Origin: Bacillus sp. Bos-x628
GTDB lineage: Bacteria > Bacillota > Bacilli > Bacillales > Bacillaceae
Length of the DNA: 64,000 nt
Reading direction: 5' to 3'
Assembly (NCBI RefSeq): GCF_040500475.1
Contig: NZ_CP159358.1
Location: 1,116,001 to 1,180,000, forward strand
Shown in pieces: positions 51,580 to 61,106 of this stretch. Below the pieces are notes generated by a model. It ran no database searches. It was not told where the DNA came from and was given only the letters and a program-made list of their open reading frames with translations. How positions within the stretch are numbered: the stretch's first letter is position 1; each line of letters starts with the position of its first letter. The position numbers and the translations under genes are program-made.

Positions 51580-51602
51580 AAAAACCGGATAAATCCGGTT
51601 TC
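51580..51602 (-). terminator. Terminator of the CGCG-peptide gene
   Basis: Stem AAACCGGATTTATCCGGTTT with a U-run on the minus strand. Confidence 0.8.
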
Positions 51603-51615
51603 TTTTGTTTTTCTC

Positions 51616-51744
51616 CTATTGAGGTTTCTTTTTCTTTCCACAGCCACAGCCGGACTTTTTGATTTTCTTCGTATAAACAGATTGTTGATTTGACTGCGCT
51701 GGATAACCTTGTAGCAGATGAGACGGCGTTTCAGTTGGTTTCAT
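51616..51744 (-). CDS. Small Cys/Lys-tailed protein, probably spore-associated
   Basis: A 42-residue protein (MKPTETPSHLLQGYPAQSNQ, ending SGCGCGKKKKPQ). The CGCGKKKK tail could make disulfides or bind metal and resembles ends of minor coat proteins. AGGAAGGG lies before the ATG. Family not recognised. Confidence 0.6.
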   Translation of the reverse strand: MKPTETPSHLLQGYPAQSNQQSVYTKKIKKSGCGCGKKKKPQ

Positions 51745-51815
51745 CGCAACCCTTCCTTTCCTATTCCATGTTAGTATATGCACCTTTTTTATGCGTGTTT
51801 GATCAGAATGCCTGT

Positions 51816-52166
51816 TTATTCCACAAGCCTCGACACGATTGCTTCGATTATGCCTGCTGCTGCGGCAATCGCTAATAGTAAATTCAGCCACATGCTAAAT
51901 ACAGGGAAAAGTATGTAAATGGCAAGTAAAAGAGCAGTACACCAGATGCCAGTACACCAATAACAGCTCAATAACTCTCCTACCCATGACCGAAGTCCTT
52001 TTCCTTTAATGATAATATATGTTTCGGTTTCACCTTTATCGTTTACCTCTTCTTTTTCTTCATGAAATAGACGGCGAAACGGGGCAGTAATCGTATCAAA
52101 CACGATCAATCTCGTCAGCCTAAATGATGCAAGTGCAAAAATAACAAATGACAAAGCACCGCTCAT
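51816..52166 (-). CDS. yjcA: Sporulation membrane protein YjcA (DUF1360)
   Basis: Protein of 116 residues with an N-terminal helix (ALSFVIFALASFRLTRLIVF), a cytosolic loop, the family motif LLSCYWCTGIWCTALLLA near residue 66 and a third helix. DUF1360 proteins are expressed in the forespore or mother cell under sporulation factors and localise to spore membranes; function unknown. GGGAGGTGG site. Confidence 0.87.
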   Translation of the reverse strand: MSGALSFVIFALASFRLTRLIVFDTITAPFRRLFHEEKEEVNDKGETETYIIIKGKGLRSWVGELLSCYWCTGIWCTALLLAIYILFPVFSMWLNLLLAIAAAAGIIEAIVSRLVE

Positions 52167-52336
52167 GATTCTCCACCTCCCTCTTATTCCGTCATTTACT
52201 TATATATGCATGGTGAAAGACCACCATGATGAATAGATAAGAAATAAAATTGGGTTGTACTTTTTTACGTTTTATGATTCCGCCTCGAGTTCCTAACGCA
52301 TTAAATAATGTATAGATAAAGAAAGGAGTGAAAGTA

Positions 52337-52723
52337 TTGTCTATTGAAGAAAGTGCTGAATTATTATACACACAACTGTTAAACGAATTAATCAGCAATT
52401 ATGATGATTTCATTGAAATCAAAAATTCTGAAAATGTCACGATTCATAAAACAGATGTAATAGCTGCACTCTCCCTTCAAGCGACCGTTACGACAATCAT
52501 TGCTCTTTTAATTCAAATCCTTGTAGCAGACGATGAATTGGCTGAAGAAATCACAGATCAACTTTTATCCACACAACAAGTAACAGTAAAAAAGAAGACT
52601 GTAATTCAAATCATCAATTGTCATAACGTCACGATTACAGTATCTGACGCATCCATTCTAAACTCCGTACAAATTCTCACTCAAACACTGAATGTGCTTT
52701 TGGTTGAAGCCGGCATTCTTTGA
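52337..52723 (+). CDS. cotV: Spore crust protein CotV
   Basis: Crust (insoluble outermost coat) protein of 128 residues, the same length as B. subtilis CotV. It is a CotX-family beta/alpha repeat protein: two repeats of the 'V.I..S..V.I...D...' type, IEIKNSENVTIHKTDVIAAL near 25 and IQIINCHNVTITVSDASILN near 92. Start TTG at 52337 with AAGGAG 8 nt upstream. First of cotVWX. Confidence 0.9.
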   Translation: MSIEESAELLYTQLLNELISNYDDFIEIKNSENVTIHKTDVIAALSLQATVTTIIALLIQILVADDELAEEITDQLLSTQQVTVKKKTVIQIINCHNVTITVSDASILNSVQILTQTLNVLLVEAGIL

Positions 52724-52765
52724 CCCTTTCTTTTTCTAATATCACATGAAAGAGGTGAAATGATC

Positions 52766-53095
52766 GTGACTGAAGAGAACGAAAAAAAGGGGTTTAACAT
52801 CAACACTGATGTTGATCCATTAACAAGCCTGCTTGTCAGTGATATTTTAAAGAAAAACAATGTCACAGATGATCAGAAGGCAAATATTACAGAAGATCAA
52901 AGAAAGATGATTTTGAAATTAGTGGAGGATCTACAAAAAAAGGCAAATGATTTCGTAGAACAACAGCAGGAGAAAAAACGTTTAGCAGAAGCTGCAAAAC
53001 AAGCTGAAGCAATTGAAGAAAAACCAAGTCCTAGAAGTACAAGACGTAGAAAATCTTTAAGAAGCCGTATTCAACAGCGAAAAGAAGGGCAATAA
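52766..53095 (+). CDS. cotW: Spore crust protein CotW
   Basis: Protein of 109 residues: an N-terminal segment NINTDVDPLTSLLVSDILKK, a long charged helix KLVEDLQKKANDFVEQQQEK and a very basic tail RRRKSLRSRIQQRKEGQ. In B. subtilis CotW works with CotX in crust morphogenesis. GTG start at 52766 with AGAGGTG 8 nt upstream. Confidence 0.87.
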   Translation: MTEENEKKGFNINTDVDPLTSLLVSDILKKNNVTDDQKANITEDQRKMILKLVEDLQKKANDFVEQQQEKKRLAEAAKQAEAIEEKPSPRSTRRRKSLRSRIQQRKEGQ

Positions 53096-53130
53096 ATCAC
53101 GAATAAGAAAAAATAGGATTTTTCATCAGG

Positions 53131-53169
53131 ATATATGCCTCAAACCAAATAAGAAACACGAGCATTATA
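53131..53169 (+). promoter_or_regulatory. Possible sigma-K promoter of cotX
   Basis: CATTATATA near 53162 resembles the sigma-K -10 (CATANNNTA, one mismatch) with an AACC about 16 bp upstream. Mother-cell expression with GerE is known for B. subtilis cotX; GerE boxes were not resolved. Confidence 0.35.
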
Positions 53170-53195
53170 TAGAGTAAACGAAAGGAGGAAAAGAT

Positions 53196-53678
53196 ATGGA
53201 ATCCAAACCTTATTCTTGGGTTGCCCTTGATCGCAACTGTTCACATCACGACGATTATGACCATTACGAAAGAAAATCTGTTTGTAATGACTTCTGCGAT
53301 GATCATGAAAACATTCTTCAAGAAGGCGACCAAATCTCATTGACAAATCAGGTATCTGAAGAAGTCATTATTGTAAGAGATTCTTGTGATATTGATATAT
53401 CTTCTATCGATGCTCAAGTTGCCGTATCTATACAAACAGCCATTCAGCTTGCTTTAGTAGCAATTGTCAACATCTCAATCGCTGATGGTGACCTGGCAGA
53501 TCAAATTGCACAAGATCTAGTTCAATTAACTGAAACTAAACAAGCAAATCGTCAGAAACTAGTTATTGAAAACTCTAGAGATGTAAGAGTTTCAACAATT
53601 GATGCAGATGTAACCGTTGCTGTTCAAACATTGGTACAAATACTAGCTGCTTTAATTATTGCAATCGGTATCCTCTAA
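53196..53678 (+). CDS. cotX: Spore crust protein CotX
   Basis: Protein of 160 residues. A polar His/Cys/Asp-rich N terminus (LDRNCSHHDDYDHYERKS) is followed by the CotV/CotX repeat domain: EVIIVRDSCDIDISSIDAQV near 65 and LVIENSRDVRVSTIDADVTV near 125, each followed by a hydrophobic helix. The repeat relationship to CotV is clear. AAAGGAGG site. Confidence 0.9.
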   Translation: MESKPYSWVALDRNCSHHDDYDHYERKSVCNDFCDDHENILQEGDQISLTNQVSEEVIIVRDSCDIDISSIDAQVAVSIQTAIQLALVAIVNISIADGDLADQIAQDLVQLTETKQANRQKLVIENSRDVRVSTIDADVTVAVQTLVQILAALIIAIGIL

Positions 53679-53683
53679 TCTCC

Positions 53684-53716
53684 AAAAGCAGAGCGAAAAG
53701 CTCTGCTTTTCTTTTT
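53684..53716 (+). terminator. cotX terminator
   Basis: Stem AAAAGCAGAGC / GCTCTGCTTTT with T-run. Confidence 0.88.
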
Positions 53717-53814
53717 TATAGAAAATTATAGTCATTTACCCACACCAACCAGAGGGCGCATACATATGTTGTTAAGGACTAAAGTCAAATACCTTGTTAA
53801 AGGAGCTGAAATCC

Positions 53815-54306
53815 ATGAGCTGCGGAAAACACCATGGCCGACATGATGAAAACTGTGTATGCGATGCGGTTGATAAGATTTTAGCAGAGCAGGAAGCTGT
53901 AGAAGATAAATGTCCTACGAGCTGCTACAGTAATTTATTAAGCCCAACAGTTTCTGGGAAAGATACGATTCCGTTTTTACTTTTTGATAAAAAGGGCGGA
54001 TTGTTTTCTACTTTCGGAAACATTGGAGGATTTGTAGATGATTGCCAATGCTTTGAATCCATCTTCTTCCGGGTTGAAAAATTAAATGACTGCTGTGCCA
54101 CATTATCTGTTTTAAGACCTGTCGATGTGCACGGACATACGCTGAGCGTGTGTCACCCTTGTGATCAAGACTTCTTCGGTTTAGAAAAAACGGAATTTTG
54201 TATCGAAGTTGATTTAAACTGCTTCTGCGCTATTCAATGTTTAAATCCAGAACTTGTAGACAGAGTACTGCCAACTAAAGATAAAAAGCATCATCACCAC
54301 GGTTAA
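53815..54306 (+). CDS. cotY: Spore crust protein CotY
   Basis: Cysteine-rich protein of 163 residues that self-assembles into disulfide-stabilised hexagonal lattices forming the crust. Conserved segments: [20 protein letters not shown] near residue 8, [12 protein letters not shown] near 38, [20 protein letters not shown] near 86, [20 protein letters not shown] near 127, His-rich C-terminal tail KKHHHHG. ATG at 53815 after AAAGGAG. A sigma-K-like CATACATAT lies about 55 bp upstream. Confidence 0.93.
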   Translation: MSCGKHHGRHDENCVCDAVDKILAEQEAVEDKCPTSCYSNLLSPTVSGKDTIPFLLFDKKGGLFSTFGNIGGFVDDCQCFESIFFRVEKLNDCCATLSVLRPVDVHGHTLSVCHPCDQDFFGLEKTEFCIEVDLNCFCAIQCLNPELVDRVLPTKDKKHHHHG

Positions 54307-54518
54307 ATTGATCGTCCGTTGACCTAACTTGTCATGAGTAAAAGCATCCCCTTCCTAACGAATGGCAATCAATCATGCAGAGCAGTCAGCAAGTAAGCGG
54401 CCGCTCCGCATTGATTGAAACAAAAGGCATCAACCGTTACGACATAAGAATCATCGGTAATGATGATGACAGTGCTCGGAAATACTCAAACAAAATTCCT
54501 TATATAGGAGGGTAGAAT

Positions 54519-54962
54519 ATGAGCCGCAATCAATCATGGAACTGTGTAGCAGAGGCTGTTGAAAATATAAACGACTTACAAAATGCTGTCGAAGAAAAAT
54601 GCCCAAGTAGCTGTTATAGCAATCTCCTTTCCCCTTCACATTCATTAGGCGACACTGTCCCATTTGTCCTATTTACCTCAAAATCAAAACCGTTCGTCGC
54701 ATTTGGAAACGTCGGAGAGGTAGATGCAGGACCTTGCTTCAGCACTGCATTTTTCAGAGTCGAACACATCTCTGATCACTGTGCAACACTCAGCTTGCTT
54801 ATTGCATTTGACAAAGACCGTCATATTTTAGATTTTACAGATCAAGATGCCGTATGTGATGTGTTCCGATTAGAAAAATCAAATTACTGCATCGAAGTAG
54901 ATCTTGACTGCTTCTGCGCAATTGAGTGCTTAAATCCAAGACTCATCAACCGTAGGCATTAA
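54519..54962 (+). CDS. cotZ: Spore crust morphogenetic protein CotZ
   Basis: Paralogue of CotY, 147 residues, sharing [36 protein letters not shown] and FCAIECLNPRL; it lacks CotY's His tail. In B. subtilis CotZ is the anchor for crust assembly at spore poles. The 212 bp gap from cotY contains a possible separate start region (CATAAGAAT near 54441), so cotZ may be transcribed both with cotY and alone. Confidence 0.92.
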   Translation: MSRNQSWNCVAEAVENINDLQNAVEEKCPSSCYSNLLSPSHSLGDTVPFVLFTSKSKPFVAFGNVGEVDAGPCFSTAFFRVEHISDHCATLSLLIAFDKDRHILDFTDQDAVCDVFRLEKSNYCIEVDLDCFCAIECLNPRLINRRH

Positions 54963-54964
54963 CC

Positions 54965-54991
54965 AAAAAAGTCCCCTTATGGGACTTTTTT
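54965..54991. terminator. Bidirectional terminator between cotZ and cotO
   Basis: Perfect AAAAAAGTCCC / GGGACTTTTTT. Confidence 0.9.
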
Positions 54992-55002
54992 GTGTTCCTT
55001 CT

Positions 55003-55542
55003 TTAAAATCCAAGCGGATGAATGGAAGAAATTTGATCAATTGTTAATTCAACCGGATTTCCTCCACCCGCTGTTCGAATGATCACTGCATCATCGTGCC
55101 TTTCCATCACAATACCTCTGTAAGTTTTCCCCTCCGCCTCAATCAAGCAAAGAGCTCTTGGCATATTATGAGGCAGACTGGTGAGAAAATCCACTTTCTC
55201 GTCAATGGTCATTTGACTTAGTGGTTTTTTTACTCTTTTTCTTCTCGGCTCTTCTTTTGTTTCATGAAAAACGGCTGCTGGCTGTTTTTCTGTTTCTTGT
55301 ATAATGTCCGCTTCTTGGTGAAGCGCTTTTGATTCGTCTTCCTTTTTCTTCTCTATCTCCTGGGTAACAGGTTCCTGCAAAATTTCTTCAATCGGCTCTT
55401 CACTGCTTTTTTTGTTGGTTGGCGGTTTTTCTGACTTCTTTCGTTTTCTGACAATATCCTGCATGACCGGCTTTGATTCATCATAGCTCGGCTGAACAAT
55501 ATACATGAGCGGCTTTTGATTCTCATCACCTTTATTTGACAT
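55003..55542 (-). CDS. cotO: Spore coat morphogenetic protein CotO
   Basis: Protein of 179 residues (B. subtilis YjbX/CotO) needed for outer coat assembly downstream of CotE. N-terminal KPLMYIVQPSYDE motif; a long charged Lys/Glu region (30-110) with little structure; C-terminal globular part LSQMTIDEKVDFLTSLPHNM and GKTYRGIVMERHDDAVIIRT. The start at 55542 has GGGAGGG 7 nt upstream. Confidence 0.9.
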   Translation of the reverse strand: MSNKGDENQKPLMYIVQPSYDESKPVMQDIVRKRKKSEKPPTNKKSSEEPIEEILQEPVTQEIEKKKEDESKALHQEADIIQETEKQPAAVFHETKEEPRRKRVKKPLSQMTIDEKVDFLTSLPHNMPRALCLIEAEGKTYRGIVMERHDDAVIIRTAGGGNPVELTIDQISSIHPLGF

Positions 55543-55605
55543 GCGCATCCCTCCCGAATGATTCATTCCTTATATATATGAACCATAGCCTGAAATCAGA
55601 AGACA

Positions 55606-55640
55606 AATAAAAAAACAGCATACCTATGATTAGTATGCTG
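55606..55640 (-). terminator. fabI terminator
   Basis: Stem CAGCATAC / GTATGCTG followed by TTTTTTT on the minus strand. Confidence 0.85.
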
Positions 55641-55657
55641 CAAGTCAATTCATTCAG

Positions 55658-56434
55658 TTATCGGGCAATAATATGAAAGCCTGAATCGACATGAAGATTT
55701 TCGCCTGTCATGCCTCTTGAAAGATCACTAAACAAAAATAAAGCCGTATCGCCAACTTCTTCTGGAGTGGTTGTGCGGCGAAGCGGTGCACGCTCCTCAA
55801 TATCCTTTAAGATGGTATTAAAGCCGCTGATGCCTTTTGCAGACAGTGTACGAATTGGACCAGCAGAGATACTGTTCACACGTATGCCTTCTGCCCCTAA
55901 ATCAGCCGCTAAATATTTCACACTTGCTTCAAGCGCTGCTTTCGCTACACCCATCACGTTGTAGTTAGACACCACACGCTCTCCGCCTAGGTAAGTAAGT
56001 GTCACAATACTTCCACCTTCTGTCATCAATGGACGTGCAGCTTTTGCAACTGCTGTTAATGAATATGCACTAATGTTGTGCGCTAAAAGGAACCCTTCAC
56101 GGTTCGTGTTTAGATATTCACCCACAAGCTCTTCTTTATTTGCAAATGCAATTGCATGGGCAACGCCGTGAATCACTTGTACTTTTTCTTTAATTGTTGC
56201 AAAACATGTTTCAATTTCTTCATCACTTGTGACGTCACAAGGAAGAATGATTGAATCATCACGCTCAAGTGTGCTCGCAAGTTCTTTGACAGATTCAGCA
56301 AGACGATCTCCCACATAAGTAAAAATTAAACGAGCACCTGCTTTGTGAAGAGAACGTGCAATTCCCCATGCGATACTGCGTTTATTAGCAACACCCATGA
56401 CAACGATATTGCGGCCTTCTAAAGAAAAGTTCAT
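55658..56434 (-). CDS. fabI: Enoyl-ACP reductase FabI
   Basis: NADH-dependent enoyl-ACP reductase, 258 residues, last step of each fatty-acid elongation round. SDR fold with GVANKRSIAWGIARSLHKAG near residue 13, and the FabI-specific active site Y-x6-K in SNYNVMGVAKAALEASVKYL near 157. The target of triclosan. Monocistronic with a FapR box in the promoter. Confidence 0.95.
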   Translation of the reverse strand: MNFSLEGRNIVVMGVANKRSIAWGIARSLHKAGARLIFTYVGDRLAESVKELASTLERDDSIILPCDVTSDEEIETCFATIKEKVQVIHGVAHAIAFANKEELVGEYLNTNREGFLLAHNISAYSLTAVAKAARPLMTEGGSIVTLTYLGGERVVSNYNVMGVAKAALEASVKYLAADLGAEGIRVNSISAGPIRTLSAKGISGFNTILKDIEERAPLRRTTTPEEVGDTALFLFSDLSRGMTGENLHVDSGFHIIAR

Positions 56435-56468
56435 ATGTATTAAAGCCTCCTATTTTTCAAGACATAGT

Positions 56469-56515
56469 ATTAGTACCTGATCATAATATTATCACAGATC
56501 ACGCGCTATTGACAA
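56469..56515 (-). promoter_or_regulatory. fabI promoter with FapR operator
   Basis: -35 TTGTCA (56510-56515), 18 bp, -10 TAATAT (56486-56491). Overlapping and just downstream is ATTAGTACCTGATCATAAT (56469-56487, plus strand), close to the FapR consensus TTAGTACCTrGTCTTAATT. FapR, released by malonyl-CoA, represses fabI in B. subtilis. Confidence 0.85.
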
Positions 56516-56583
56516 TTTCCGTTGAAAGAAAGTTTCATATTCATCAAAAAACCGTCCTCGGAAGTGAAGACGGTCAGAAATAT

Positions 56584-57390
56584 TTATCCCTTGATTCGAT
56601 TTTGTTTATAAGCGAAATGATTGGTTGGACCATGCCCAGCGCCGATATTTAAAGGAAATTTGATTGCCTCATGTACAAAGGTTTCCGCTGTTTCAAACGC
56701 TTCCCTCATCGAAAACCCTTTCGCTACTTCCGCTGTTAATGCTGCTGCAAACGTACAGCCGGTTCCATGTGTATGTGATGTATCAATATGCTCATTCGTC
56801 ACTTCCATAAACCCTTTTCCATCATAAAGTAAGTCTGTAATTAGACCATCCCTAGGGTCGTGACCGCCTTTTATCACGATATATTCGGTTCCTAGCTGAT
56901 AGAGACGTTCTGCTACCAGATACCGATCCTCCTTTGTCTGAATACGGATCCCCGTTAATACCTCTGCCTCTGGGAGATTAGGCGTAACCGCATAGCTGAC
57001 AGGCAGTAAGTACTGTTTCAGTGCAGAGACAGCATCCTCATTCAATAAAGACGCCCCGCCTTTTGCAATCATCACTGGATCTACAATCAGTTTTAACTGA
57101 TATTGAACAGTTTTTTCAGCAACGGCTTGAATCATGTCTGCACTCCACAGCATCCCTGTTTTGACAGCATCCGGCATTAAATCTGCTGCTACCGCATCTA
57201 TTTGACTTTGTAATGCCGCTACCGAAAGTGGATATATTCCGTGAACGCCCAGTGTATTTTGCGCTGTAACGGCTGTGATGGCAGACATTCCGTACACACC
57301 GAGCTCCTGAAAGGTTTTTAAATCTGCTTGAATCCCTGCGCCGCCGCCTGAATCTGAACCTGCGATCGTTAACGCTTTTTTGATTGTCAT
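56584..57390 (-). CDS. thiD: HMP/HMP-P kinase ThiD
   Basis: Ribokinase-family enzyme of 268 residues phosphorylating hydroxymethylpyrimidine (and its phosphate) for thiamine. TIAGSDSGGGAGIQADLKTF at the N terminus, DPVMIAKGGASLL near residue 106, and the anion-hole/catalytic THGTGCTFAAALTA near 208 with the catalytic Cys typical of ThiD. The ATG at 57390 has AAAGGATG upstream. Last gene of the tenA-thi operon. Confidence 0.93.
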   Translation of the reverse strand: MTIKKALTIAGSDSGGGAGIQADLKTFQELGVYGMSAITAVTAQNTLGVHGIYPLSVAALQSQIDAVAADLMPDAVKTGMLWSADMIQAVAEKTVQYQLKLIVDPVMIAKGGASLLNEDAVSALKQYLLPVSYAVTPNLPEAEVLTGIRIQTKEDRYLVAERLYQLGTEYIVIKGGHDPRDGLITDLLYDGKGFMEVTNEHIDTSHTHGTGCTFAAALTAEVAKGFSMREAFETAETFVHEAIKFPLNIGAGHGPTNHFAYKQNRIKG

Positions 57391-57410
57391 ATCATCACAT
57401 CCTTTTATTC

Positions 57411-58424
57411 CTAACCAATCCATTGATGATAAATCGTTCTTGCTTTGGCAATATCACTTGTTCCGTGTATAAGCGCTCTACCATCCTTGAACAGCACGAG
57501 CTTGAATTCACCCTTTTGACATGAAAGAAGATACGGATTTTCAAGCACATCCATTCCTGCTGCCTTTAACCGAAGAGCCACTTCGTTTAAGGGCGGCGGT
57601 GTTTGTGCGGCGTTGCGGATTTGCACTGTATTGCGGCCGCAAAGCACATCTGCCTTCGCTTGGCGATCATATGAAAGAAATGGATATGTGTGAAGTCCAC
57701 AGCTTGGGCATTGTTCTTTCTTTAATGACAAAACGGAACGAATATCAGCACGTTCATTTGTCCATAAGTCAAAAGATCGTAATATCGGTGTGACTTGATG
57801 TCCAGTTAAATACTTTAGCGCATCAGCTACCTGATATGATGCCACTTGTTGCACAGCAGGACCAATAATACCTGCTGTATCACACGTCATACCTTGTGCA
57901 GGTAAATGCTCAAGCAAGCAGTGTAAACACGGCGTCTCACCAGGTATAACGGTAAAACTAACCCCATAACTGGCCACACATGCCCCGTAAAGAAAAGGAA
58001 CATGGTGTTTTATTGCAGCATCATTCACAATCATCCGCACCTCAAAATTATCCGCTGCATCGATGACAATGGAAGCATCATAGATGAGTTCATCAATGTT
58101 TTGAGCTGTCACATCCATGACGAGCCCTTTCACCTTGACCTCACTGTTGACAAGTTTTAATCTCGATTCAGCCGCCACTGCCTTTGGCAGCCGATCTTGT
58201 ACATCCTGTTCTGTATATAGCTGCTGGCGCTGAAGGTTGCTCCATTCTATATAATCTCTGTCCGCAATGATCACAGAGCCCACTCCAGCACGTACAAGCA
58301 TTTCAGCACTTGCTGTCCCAAGTGCTCCCGCTCCAATAATAACTACTTTGGAAGCAAGAAGCCGCTTTTGACCTTCTGTGCCAATGGGTTGAAAGAGCTC
58401 TTGGCGTGAATAACGAGTGCTCAA
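57411..58424 (-). CDS. thiF: ThiS adenylyltransferase ThiF
   Basis: E1-like enzyme of 337 residues that adenylates the ThiS C-terminal glycine. ATP site [21 protein letters not shown] near residue 28, Arg finger [12 protein letters not shown] near 60, catalytic DAADNFEVR near 125, and zinc cysteines CLHCLLEH and [10 protein letters not shown] rhodanese-like or ThiF-tail extension fills the last 70 residues. Starts at a TTG overlapping the thiG stop. Confidence 0.92.
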   Translation of the reverse strand: MSTRYSRQELFQPIGTEGQKRLLASKVVIIGAGALGTASAEMLVRAGVGSVIIADRDYIEWSNLQRQQLYTEQDVQDRLPKAVAAESRLKLVNSEVKVKGLVMDVTAQNIDELIYDASIVIDAADNFEVRMIVNDAAIKHHVPFLYGACVASYGVSFTVIPGETPCLHCLLEHLPAQGMTCDTAGIIGPAVQQVASYQVADALKYLTGHQVTPILRSFDLWTNERADIRSVLSLKKEQCPSCGLHTYPFLSYDRQAKADVLCGRNTVQIRNAAQTPPPLNEVALRLKAAGMDVLENPYLLSCQKGEFKLVLFKDGRALIHGTSDIAKARTIYHQWIG

Positions 58425-59188
58425 AACGCTGGCATTCCTTCCTGCGGACTGCTTGCCGTACCATAGTTTTTCAATGGGATACGTCCTGCCTCGTAGCCTA
58501 GTCTTCCTGATTCAATCGCCAGCTTCATGGCTTTTGCCATTTTTACTGGATCCTTTGCTCCCGAGACAGCTGTATTGAGTAAAACACCGTCAGCTCCTAA
58601 TTCCATGGCATAGGCAGCATCCTTCGGAGAACCAACACCAGCATCAATAATGACTGGAACCTTCGCTTGCTCGATAATAAATGAGAGATTCAAAGGGTTT
58701 AGTAAGCCTTGACCTGACCCGATTGGAGAAGCACCTGGCATAATCGCATGTACACCCAGTTCTTCTAACTTTCTTGCAAGTACCACATCATCCGATGTAT
58801 ACGGCAAAACAATAAATCCTTCTTCCAGTAACATTTCAGATGCTCTTAACGTCTCCACAGGGTCTGGAAGAAGAGATCTTGAACAGCCAATCACTTCCAC
58901 CTTGATCATGTCACAAAGCCCTGATGCTTTCGCTAGACGAGCAATTCGCACCGCTTCTTCAGCAGTACTTGCGCCAGCTGTATTCGGAAGAAGCGTAAAT
59001 CTTGAAAGATCGAGCTGCTCTAAAAAATTAGGCTGTGATGCTTCAAAAATATTCATTCTTCGCACAGCAAAGGTCAAAATTTCTGCTTCTGACACATCAA
59101 CAGCTTCCTTTTGAACCTCAAATGATGGATATTTCCCTGTACCAAGTAATAGTCTTGATGTGAATGTTTTTCCGCCAATGTGTAGCAT
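58421..59188 (-). CDS. thiG: Thiazole synthase ThiG
   Basis: TIM-barrel enzyme of 255 residues building the thiazole phosphate from DXP, dehydroglycine and ThiS thiocarboxylate. The Schiff-base lysine is in DMIKVEVIG near residue 96; phosphate-binding [20 protein letters not shown] near 178. Four bases after thiS. Confidence 0.94.
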   Translation of the reverse strand: MLHIGGKTFTSRLLLGTGKYPSFEVQKEAVDVSEAEILTFAVRRMNIFEASQPNFLEQLDLSRFTLLPNTAGASTAEEAVRIARLAKASGLCDMIKVEVIGCSRSLLPDPVETLRASEMLLEEGFIVLPYTSDDVVLARKLEELGVHAIMPGASPIGSGQGLLNPLNLSFIIEQAKVPVIIDAGVGSPKDAAYAMELGADGVLLNTAVSGAKDPVKMAKAMKLAIESGRLGYEAGRIPLKNYGTASSPQEGMPAF

Positions 59189-59192
59189 GATT

Positions 59193-59396
59193 TCATCCTC
59201 CTCCTACAAAGTGAACAATTTCAATCGTGTCATTTGGCTTGATTTCTTCTTTTTGAAAAGCTTCTTTATCAATAATTTCTTGGTTTTTCTCCACAATCAC
59301 AACTCGGTTTTCCAGTTGATAGGCTGATAGGAGATCAAAAATCGTGCCGTTCTCTTTATCGAAATCAACGATTCTCCCATTCAATTGAATTTTCAT
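59193..59396 (-). CDS. thiS: Sulfur carrier protein ThiS
   Basis: Ubiquitin-like carrier of 67 residues ([20 protein letters not shown]) ending in HFVGGG, whose terminal Gly-Gly is adenylated by ThiF and becomes a thiocarboxylate. ATG at 59396 with AAAGGAGGC upstream; overlaps the thiO stop by 4 bp. Confidence 0.94.
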   Translation of the reverse strand: MKIQLNGRIVDFDKENGTIFDLLSAYQLENRVVIVEKNQEIIDKEAFQKEEIKPNDTIEIVHFVGGG

Positions 59397-60505
59397 ACGA
59401 GCGATGCCTCCTTTCGGCCAATGCGAAATGCATGAAGCCAATCCTCTTTGACCTGTTGACCTAGTATGAGATTTCGAATGATCTCCCCAGTAATCGGCGC
59501 AAGCAGAATACCATTTCGGTAATGCCCAGTAGCAAATAGGATCCTATCGTCTTCTGGGTGCCTTCCGATATAGGGATGTCGGTCGCTTGTAGCAGGACGA
59601 AGCCCCGCCCAAAACTGATCAATTGGCATCTGCTTGACTGACGGCATGAGATCAGCTGCTTTTTGAATGACTGCTTCAATACCTCCAAGTGTTGGAACTG
59701 CATGCCAGTCATGTGGCTCCATCGTCGCGCCAATGACCAGTTTCCCGCTGTCTCTCTGAACTACATAACAATGGTCATGATAAATGGTGTGTTCAAGTGC
59801 TGGACCGTTATTCCATACAGACACACATTCTCCTTTCACTGGATAAAGAGAATGAGATAATCCTAGCTCTTCAAAAAAACGTCCAGACCATACGCCACTT
59901 GCCACAGTGAGGTGATCACATGTCCATGTGCCTTGCGTCGTTCTGACAATCAATGCATCTTGATGACGATTCACTTCAACTACTGCTGTATATTCTTTGA
60001 CTTCCGCCCCATTTCGAACGGCCGCTTGAAAAAATGCACGACATACTGAATAAGGTTCAACATGTACATCATCCTCAATCAGACCTGCCCCAATGATTTT
60101 ATCTGAAACTTGAGGCATCCGTTTTTTCACACTGCTGGCTTCAAGCCATTGAAACGTAGATAAATGCTGCATTCGGCAAAGAGCACGTTTTTCTTCCTCG
60201 GTAAATGCAAGTTTCATCATGCCGTCGCTTGATTTCCGAATATCAATGCCCGATTCATGTTTTAAATCAATTTTTAATTTTTCGTATAGCGCTTGGCTTG
60301 CTCGACCAACCTCAAAGAATATATCTTCATAACCTTCTCCTTCAGCATGTGCACCAAGCATACCAGCTGCTGCGCTCGTTGTTTTCTTCCCTACCTCATA
60401 CTCCTCGAATACAACAACCTGTTTGCCTGCTTTTGCAAGGTGATACGCTGCTGACATCCCTATGATTCCACCCCCAATAATTGCTACGTCATAATGCTTT
60501 TTCAT
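59393..60505 (-). CDS. thiO: Glycine oxidase ThiO
   Basis: FAD enzyme of 370 residues that oxidises glycine to dehydroglycine for thiazole synthesis. FAD motif VAIIGGGIIGMSAAYHLAKA at the N terminus, GKTTSAAAGMLGAHAE near residue 41, and FWAGLRPATSDRHPYIGRHP near 300. GGAGA site. Confidence 0.93.
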   Translation of the reverse strand: MKKHYDVAIIGGGIIGMSAAYHLAKAGKQVVVFEEYEVGKKTTSAAAGMLGAHAEGEGYEDIFFEVGRASQALYEKLKIDLKHESGIDIRKSSDGMMKLAFTEEEKRALCRMQHLSTFQWLEASSVKKRMPQVSDKIIGAGLIEDDVHVEPYSVCRAFFQAAVRNGAEVKEYTAVVEVNRHQDALIVRTTQGTWTCDHLTVASGVWSGRFFEELGLSHSLYPVKGECVSVWNNGPALEHTIYHDHCYVVQRDSGKLVIGATMEPHDWHAVPTLGGIEAVIQKAADLMPSVKQMPIDQFWAGLRPATSDRHPYIGRHPEDDRILFATGHYRNGILLAPITGEIIRNLILGQQVKEDWLHAFRIGRKEASLV

Positions 60506-61106
60506 AAGGATTCTCCTTTAGCTTTTCAGAAAAGATTTGCGCCATCATTTTGGGTTCTGCCTGCGTGAAAAGACCAGACATGACAGCAATTCCTTTCAAT
60601 CTTATACGCATCAATTCTGGGATTCGCTTTGGCGTGATGCCGCCAATGACCACCACAGGAATGGTCAGTGCTGAAGCCAGTTCTTCCGCAAGCTTCACGC
60701 CTCTTGCTTTTAGTCCCGGTTTACACGCTGTGTCATATACATGCCCAAACATCACATACTCTGCCCCTTCCTTCTCTGCTAGTTTCGCTTCTTCTAACGA
60801 ATGAACAGACACGCCTGCATGAAGATGAGGAAACTTTTGTCTCAGCTCCTTTGGCGAAAAACTGTGTCCTGGGAGATGTACACGGTGAATATTCGTTAGA
60901 AGCGCGACATCTACTCGGTCATTGATCACCATTTTCTCTTTGGATACCCCTACAGCAAGGAGCCGATTCACGAGATGAACAAGCTCTCTGGCTGTTTTAG
61001 ATCGTTCTCGTATATGAATAAAATCAACTTCTGGTTCGATTGCTTTTATTTGCTTTACTAGCTCTTCGATGGAAAGCGCATCATTTGTCACTGCGTGGAG
61101 TTCCAC
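60489..61106 (-). CDS. tenI: Thiazole tautomerase TenI
   Basis: TIM-barrel of 205 residues, ThiE-like but in B. subtilis a tautomerase making the aromatic thiazole carboxylate. VDFIHIRERSKTARELV near residue 30, KMVINDRVDVALLTNIHRVH near 60, VSVHSLEEAKLAEKEGAEYV, and phosphate loop VIGGITPKRI near 160. Start GTG at 61106 (VELHAVTND) in line with B. subtilis TenI; the ATG upstream lacks a ribosome site. Overlaps tenA and thiO. Confidence 0.9.
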   Translation of the reverse strand: MELHAVTNDALSIEELVKQIKAIEPEVDFIHIRERSKTARELVHLVNRLLAVGVSKEKMVINDRVDVALLTNIHRVHLPGHSFSPKELRQKFPHLHAGVSVHSLEEAKLAEKEGAEYVMFGHVYDTACKPGLKARGVKLAEELASALTIPVVVIGGITPKRIPELMRIRLKGIAVMSGLFTQAEPKMMAQIFSEKLKENPYEKAL